NCBI GenBank assembly: GCA_963835135.1
Contig: CAWIEF010000003.1
Coordinates: forward strand, 496,001-560,000
DNA from: JAVVHH01 sp963835135
GTDB taxonomy: Bacteria; Pseudomonadota; Alphaproteobacteria; Acetobacterales; Acetobacteraceae
Length of the DNA stretch: 64,000 bases
Direction of reading: 5' to 3'
In this document: positions 60,567-64,000 of the stretch, in pieces
Layout: each line of letters begins with the position of its first letter
Position numbering within the stretch: the first letter of the stretch is position 1
Made by a program: the position numbers and the translations under genes
Notes under the pieces: generated by a model
Seen by the model: the letters and a program-made list of their open reading frames with translations, nothing else
The model's database searches: none
Told to the model about the DNA's origin: nothing

Positions 60567-61701
60567 ATGCTCGATAACACCGACCCGAACGACCTCATCG
60601 TCGAGACCGCCCGCCGCTTCGCCCAGGAGCGTCTCGCCCCCACCGCCGCCGCGCGCGAGAAGGCGGGCGTGATCGAGCCAGAGATCATCCGCGAATTGGG
60701 CGAGATGGGGTTCTTGGGGGCCACGCTCAGCGCCGAGTGGGGTGGCAGCGAGATCCCCTACGAGATCTACGCGCAGGTGGTCGAGGAAATCGCGGGCGGC
60801 GACGGTTCGGTCTCGACGCTGGTCAGCGTGCACAATGCGCCCACGTGCGAGATCCTGCAGAAGTTCGGCACCGACGCGCAAAAGGAGCGCTGGCTGCGCC
60901 CGCTCGCAACCGGCGCGAAAGTGGGCAGCTTCGCGCTGACGGAGCCATCGGCCGGGTCGGACGCGGCCAGCGTGAAGACGCGGGCGACGCGGACCAACTC
61001 GGGCTATACCGTCAACGGCAGCAAGCAGTTCATCAGCAACGCACGCATCGGCCAGACGACGATCCTGTTCGCCGTGACCGACCCGGACGCCGGTAAGAAG
61101 GGCATCTCCGCCTTCGTGGTCGACAACAAGACGCCCGGGTTCAGCGTGTCCCGGGTCGAGCACAAGCTCGGCCAGAAGGCGTCCGACAGCTGCGCGCTGT
61201 CGTTCGACGACATGCAGGTGCCGGACGACCAGCGGATCGGCAACGAGGGCGATGGCCTCAAGAATCGCGCTCTCGACGTTGGAGAGCGGCCGCATCGGCA
61301 TCGCGGCGCAGGCGGTGGGCATGGCGCGGGCGGCGTTGGACTACGCGACCGCCTACGCCAAGGAGCGAAAGCAATTCGGTGGCAAAGCGATCATCGAACA
61401 CCAAGCGGTCGCGTTCCGCCTGGTCGACGCCAAGACCAAGCTTGCCGCCGCGCACGAGCTGACGCTCAAGGCCGCCCGCCTGAAGGACGCGGGCCGCCCG
61501 GCGCTCGAGGCCGCAGCGATGGCGAAGCTATTCGCCTCCGAGATCGCCGAGGAGGTCTGCTCGGTGGCGATCCAGACGCTCGGCGGCTACGGCTACCTCG
61601 CCGACTACCCGGTCGAGCGCATCTACCGCGACGTCCGCGTCTGCCAGATTTACGAGGGCACGTCGGACATCCAGAAGCTCATCCTGCAACGCATGCTGTG
61701 A
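60567..61701 (+). pseudogene. Acyl-CoA dehydrogenase, interrupted by one extra base
   Basis: A short-chain-type acyl-CoA dehydrogenase gene in two frames. From ATG 60567 the first frame gives the N-terminal helical domain and the FAD/acyl-CoA motif GSFALTEPSAGSDAAS, then YTVNGSKQFISNA. Near 61263 an additional A shifts the frame. The continuation IALSTLESGRIGIAAQAVGM with YAKERKQFGG, TLGGYGYLADYPVERIYRD and IYEGTSDIQKL is in the next frame, ending at 61701. Restored length is 377 residues, typical for the family; the catalytic glutamate region is in YEGTSDIQ. The unshifted frame happens to stay open into the next gene. It may be a sequence error or a broken gene. Confidence 0.85.
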
Positions 61702-62600
61702 ACCACCTCGGCCGGCGCCTGGTCCTGTGTGGGATCGCGGCGCCGTTCGCCGCGCGGGCGCAATGCCGACTGGGGCCGAGCGCGAGTGTTCCGCTGGAAG
61801 CGATCGAGGGCTTCCCAGTCGTCGCGGCGTCCGTGAATGGCACGCCTGTGACGTTCGTGCTCGATACCGGCGCCCAGGCACACCTCATCTTACCTGCCGC
61901 CGAAGCGCTGCTCCGGCTGCGCCCAATGCCAGGCATGGTGCCGCTCATCGGCACCGGGGGCGCTCGCGAGGCGCCGCTCGTGATGCTCGACGGCGTCACA
62001 CTGGGCGGAGTTCCGCTGGCGCCCGCGCCCACCCCGGTCACGACTCTCCCGGCGGCGCCGCGTGTCTCGCCCATCCTTGCCGGGCTGCTCGGGGCGCCGT
62101 TGCTGGACCAGTTCGACCTCGACTTCGACGTGCAAGCCGGCCGGCTCGGATTGTATGCCGCTGGCGGCTGCGGCGGCGCGCTGCCCCGGCTCGCGGCCCG
62201 GCAGTCCGTCATCCCGCTCATCATCACTCCAGACCGGCAGGCGCTGCTCGAGGTCGCCATCAACGGCCAGAGCGTCATCGCGCTGCTCGACAGCGGGTCG
62301 CGCGCAACCTTGCTGGCGAAGGCGTCGGCCGATGCGCTCGGGCTGCAAGCGCCGGCGTCGGCCAACACGGCGCGCGGCGTCGATGGCGAGAGCCTGCCGG
62401 TCGGGCACACGCGGGTCCGCGAACTGACGATCGGCGATGACGTGGTCCGCGACATGCCGGTCAGCATCTCGCCGGTCCAGCTCGGCCGCGCCGACATGCT
62501 GCTCGGGTTCGACTACCTGCGGCAGCGGCGCGCCTTCATTTCCTATCTCACGTCACGGCTGGTGATCGTCTTGCCAGGCCTTGCCGCATCAGGCCGATGA
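61698..62600 (+). CDS. Retropepsin-like aspartyl protease with two DT/SG domains
   Basis: A 300-residue protein, start GTG 61698 in a GTGA overlap with the acyl-CoA dehydrogenase stop. The N-terminus is a likely signal sequence (RRLVLCGIAAPFAARAQC). Two retropepsin-type repeats follow. The first has VTFVLDTGAQAHLIL near residue 56 and GLLGAPLLDQFDLDFD. The second has VIALLDSGSRATLLA near residue 198 and MLLGFDYLRQRRAFISY. Each repeat thus supplies one active-site aspartate, giving a single-chain two-lobe enzyme. It is probably periplasmic; the substrate is unknown. The last 53 bases overlap pyrF on the opposite strand. Confidence 0.8.
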   Translation: MNHLGRRLVLCGIAAPFAARAQCRLGPSASVPLEAIEGFPVVAASVNGTPVTFVLDTGAQAHLILPAAEALLRLRPMPGMVPLIGTGGAREAPLVMLDGVTLGGVPLAPAPTPVTTLPAAPRVSPILAGLLGAPLLDQFDLDFDVQAGRLGLYAAGGCGGALPRLAARQSVIPLIITPDRQALLEVAINGQSVIALLDSGSRATLLAKASADALGLQAPASANTARGVDGESLPVGHTRVRELTIGDDVVRDMPVSISPVQLGRADMLLGFDYLRQRRAFISYLTSRLVIVLPGLAASGR

Positions 62601-63276
62601 TGGCGCGCGCCGCCGCGGCCGGGTCAGCGGCGCCGGTGATGGGGCGGCCGACGACCAGATAATCGGCCCCACGCTCGATGGCGGCGTCGGGCGTGGAGGC
62701 GCGTTTCTGATCGTGGTGATCGGCGCCGGCCAGGCGGATCCCGGGCGTGCCGACCAGCAGGTCAGCCCGGCCCGCGCGCCGCCGGATCGCATCCGGATCG
62801 TCCGCCGCCGACGCGATCACGCCGTCGCACCCGGCCTCGGCGGCCGCGCGCACCCGTAGGTCGATGATTTCCTGCAACGGGCGGTCATAGCCCATTGCCC
62901 GCAGCGCCGAGTCGTCTTGGCTGGTAAGCACGGAAATGGCGAACACGCGGAGGCTGCTGTCCCCGCGCCCCTCGACCGCCGCTCTGAGCATGTCGGGCTC
63001 GCCGTGCACGGTCACGATCGAGATCCCCCGCGAAGCCGCGGCAGCGACGCCACGCCGCACGGTCTCGCCGATATCGTACATCTTATAATCGAGGAACACT
63101 CGATGGCCCGCGTCCAGCAGGTCGTCGATCAGCGTGTCCACCCCGCGCTGGAAGAACAGCCACATGCCGATCTTGTAGAACGAGACGGCCGGGCCGAGCC
63201 GGGCGACGAGGTCGCGCGCTTGGTCGAGCGTTGGCACGTCGAGTGCGACGATCAGCCGCTCGGCGACCTCGGTCAC
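62548..63276 (-). CDS. pyrF: Orotidine 5'-phosphate decarboxylase
   Basis: A 242-residue TIM-barrel enzyme making UMP in pyrimidine synthesis. IVALDVPTLDQARDLVARLG is followed by the substrate lysine in VSFYKIGMWLF. The catalytic D-x-K-x-x-D set is in VFLDYKMYDIGET near residue 65, and LLVGTPGIRL plus YLVVGRPITGAADP form the phosphate site. The start is GTG 63276, overlapping the upstream stop (GTGA). Its 3' end overlaps the aspartyl protease gene by 53 bases. Confidence 0.95.
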   Translation of the reverse strand: MTEVAERLIVALDVPTLDQARDLVARLGPAVSFYKIGMWLFFQRGVDTLIDDLLDAGHRVFLDYKMYDIGETVRRGVAAAASRGISIVTVHGEPDMLRAAVEGRGDSSLRVFAISVLTSQDDSALRAMGYDRPLQEIIDLRVRAAAEAGCDGVIASAADDPDAIRRRAGRADLLVGTPGIRLAGADHHDQKRASTPDAAIERGADYLVVGRPITGAADPAAAARAIIGLMRQGLARRSPAVT

Positions 63277-64000
63277 GCCGTCTCCCGGAACAGCTCGCGC
63301 CCGATCAGCATCCGCCTGATCTCGCTCGTCCCCGCCCCGATCTCGTATAGCTTGGCATCGCGCAGCAGCCGCCCGGTCGGGTAGTCGTTCACGTAGCCGT
63401 TCCCGCCCAACACCTGGATCGCCTCCAACGCCATCCAGGTCGCCTTCTCGGCCGCGAACAGGATAGCGCCGGCCGCGTCCTTGCGGCTGGTCTCGCCACG
63501 GTCGCAGGCCTTGGCCACCGAATACACATACGCTCGCGCCGCGTTCAGCGTCACATACATGTCGGCCAGCTTGCCCTGGATCAGCTGAAACTCGCCGATC
63601 GCTTGCCCGAACTGCTTGCGCTCGTGCACGTACGGCACCACCACGTCCATGCAGGCCTGCATGATCCCGAGCGGCCCCGCCGCCAACACCGCGCGCTCGT
63701 AATCGAGCCCGCTCATCAGCACGTTGACGCCGGTGCCAACGCTCCCCAGCACGTTGTCCACCGGCACCTCGCAGTCCTCGAACACCAACTCGCCCGTGTT
63801 CGATCCCCGCATCCCGAGCTTGTCCAGCTTCTGCGCACACCGGAACCCCTTCATCCCCTTCTCGACGATGAATGCCGTGATGCCGTGCGACCCGGCCCCT
63901 GGATCGGTCTTGGCATACACCACCAGCGCGTCCGCATCCGGCCCGTTGGTGATCCACATCTTGCTGCCGTTCAGCACGTAGCGGTCGCCGCGCCGCTCCG
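63273..64000 (-). CDS. ivd: Isovaleryl-CoA dehydrogenase, 5' part beyond the window
   Basis: The C-terminal 240 or so residues of an acyl-CoA dehydrogenase close to isovaleryl-CoA dehydrogenase of leucine degradation. GSKMWITNGPDADALVVYAK, GMRGSNTGELVFEDCEVP, LMSGLDYERAVLAAGPLGIM with the expected catalytic glutamate, YVHERKQFGQAIGEFQLIQG and YEIGAGTSEIRRMLIGREL are all typical. The reading frame is open to the window edge, so the N-terminal part is missing here. Its stop overlaps the GTG start of pyrF. Confidence 0.9.
   Translation of the reverse strand, partial: ERRGDRYVLNGSKMWITNGPDADALVVYAKTDPGAGSHGITAFIVEKGMKGFRCAQKLDKLGMRGSNTGELVFEDCEVPVDNVLGSVGTGVNVLMSGLDYERAVLAAGPLGIMQACMDVVVPYVHERKQFGQAIGEFQLIQGKLADMYVTLNAARAYVYSVAKACDRGETSRKDAAGAILFAAEKATWMALEAIQVLGGNGYVNDYPTGRLLRDAKLYEIGAGTSEIRRMLIGRELFRETA

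Noticed and set aside
60066..62600. 844-residue fusion of acyl-CoA dehydrogenase and aspartyl protease
   Set aside because: The middle third is an out-of-frame translation of conserved dehydrogenase sequence; the fusion is an artefact of a single extra base.
1..64000. CRISPR arrays, tRNA or rRNA genes, insertion sequences, prophage genes, replication origin
   Set aside because: No regular repeats, cloverleaf-like stretches, transposase or phage proteins, or DnaA-box clusters were noticed when reading both strands; a dedicated search could still find a weak case.

Overview
The window is a GC-rich, gene-dense chromosomal segment of an alphaproteobacterium. GcrA, FlbD, a UPF0262 protein, an AapJQM transporter, PmtA, the 41-residue form of L36 and the coxBAC-ctaB-coxF-ctaG-ctaE-surf1 order all point there. 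The cox order, OpgC and the gene style fit Rhodospirillales/Acetobacterales best, but this is inference. No tRNA, rRNA, CRISPR array, prophage or insertion sequence was seen, and the segment reads as core chromosome. The only stretch above 300 bases without an intact gene (1609-2059) holds a decayed RidA-like gene.

Region by region: 1-6290 carries metabolic and housekeeping genes (aldehyde dehydrogenase cut by the window edge, SodC, MmgE/PrpD protein, a lipoprotein, DUF983, UPF0262, thiolase). 6304-21645 is a flagellar cluster. flgE-flgK-flgL runs leftward and fliK-flgD rightward from a shared intergenic region with two divergent sigma-54 (-24/-12) promoters. Next come a small tail-anchored protein, fliF-fliG-fliH-fliN-flbD-flhA, and flhF-flhG. 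FlbD is the sigma-54 activator expected to act on the divergent promoters, and CtrA-like boxes precede fliF and flhF. 21696-25137 has an OpgC-type acyltransferase overlapping a secreted SGNH hydrolase, a NepR-like small protein and mtnA. 25119-30808 is a leftward lipid A/LPS block: lysophospholipid acyltransferases, lpxK, waaA, a GT4 glycosyltransferase and an LpxH-type phosphatase.

30972-38478 has a Tim44-domain protein, a pmbA/M16 peptidase/thrC operon, an acidic small protein, an M32 carboxypeptidase and surf1. 38519-43620 is the aa3 oxidase operon, including a 45-residue coxF-like gene that is easily missed. 43722-50148 holds pmtA, gcrA, a frameshifted thioesterase, a TPR protein, glcF-glcE-glcD and rpmJ. 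50264-54043 carries a small membrane protein and aapJ-aapQ-aapM without an ATPase gene. 54022-57000 runs leftward with a heme-oxygenase-like diiron protein, a methyltransferase, MarC and an Lrp regulator. 57130-64000 has a fused indolepyruvate ferredoxin oxidoreductase, a frameshifted acyl-CoA dehydrogenase, a two-domain retropepsin-like protease, pyrF and a partial isovaleryl-CoA dehydrogenase.

Three otherwise well-conserved genes (flgE, the PaaI-type thioesterase, an acyl-CoA dehydrogenase) each carry exactly one extra base. Either the assembly has residual indel errors or these genes are broken; the sequence alone cannot decide. I see no clear new multi-gene system. The best candidates for new biology are the diiron-oxidase-like protein, the orphan NepR-like gene, the OpgC/SGNH pair and several regulatory arrangements.
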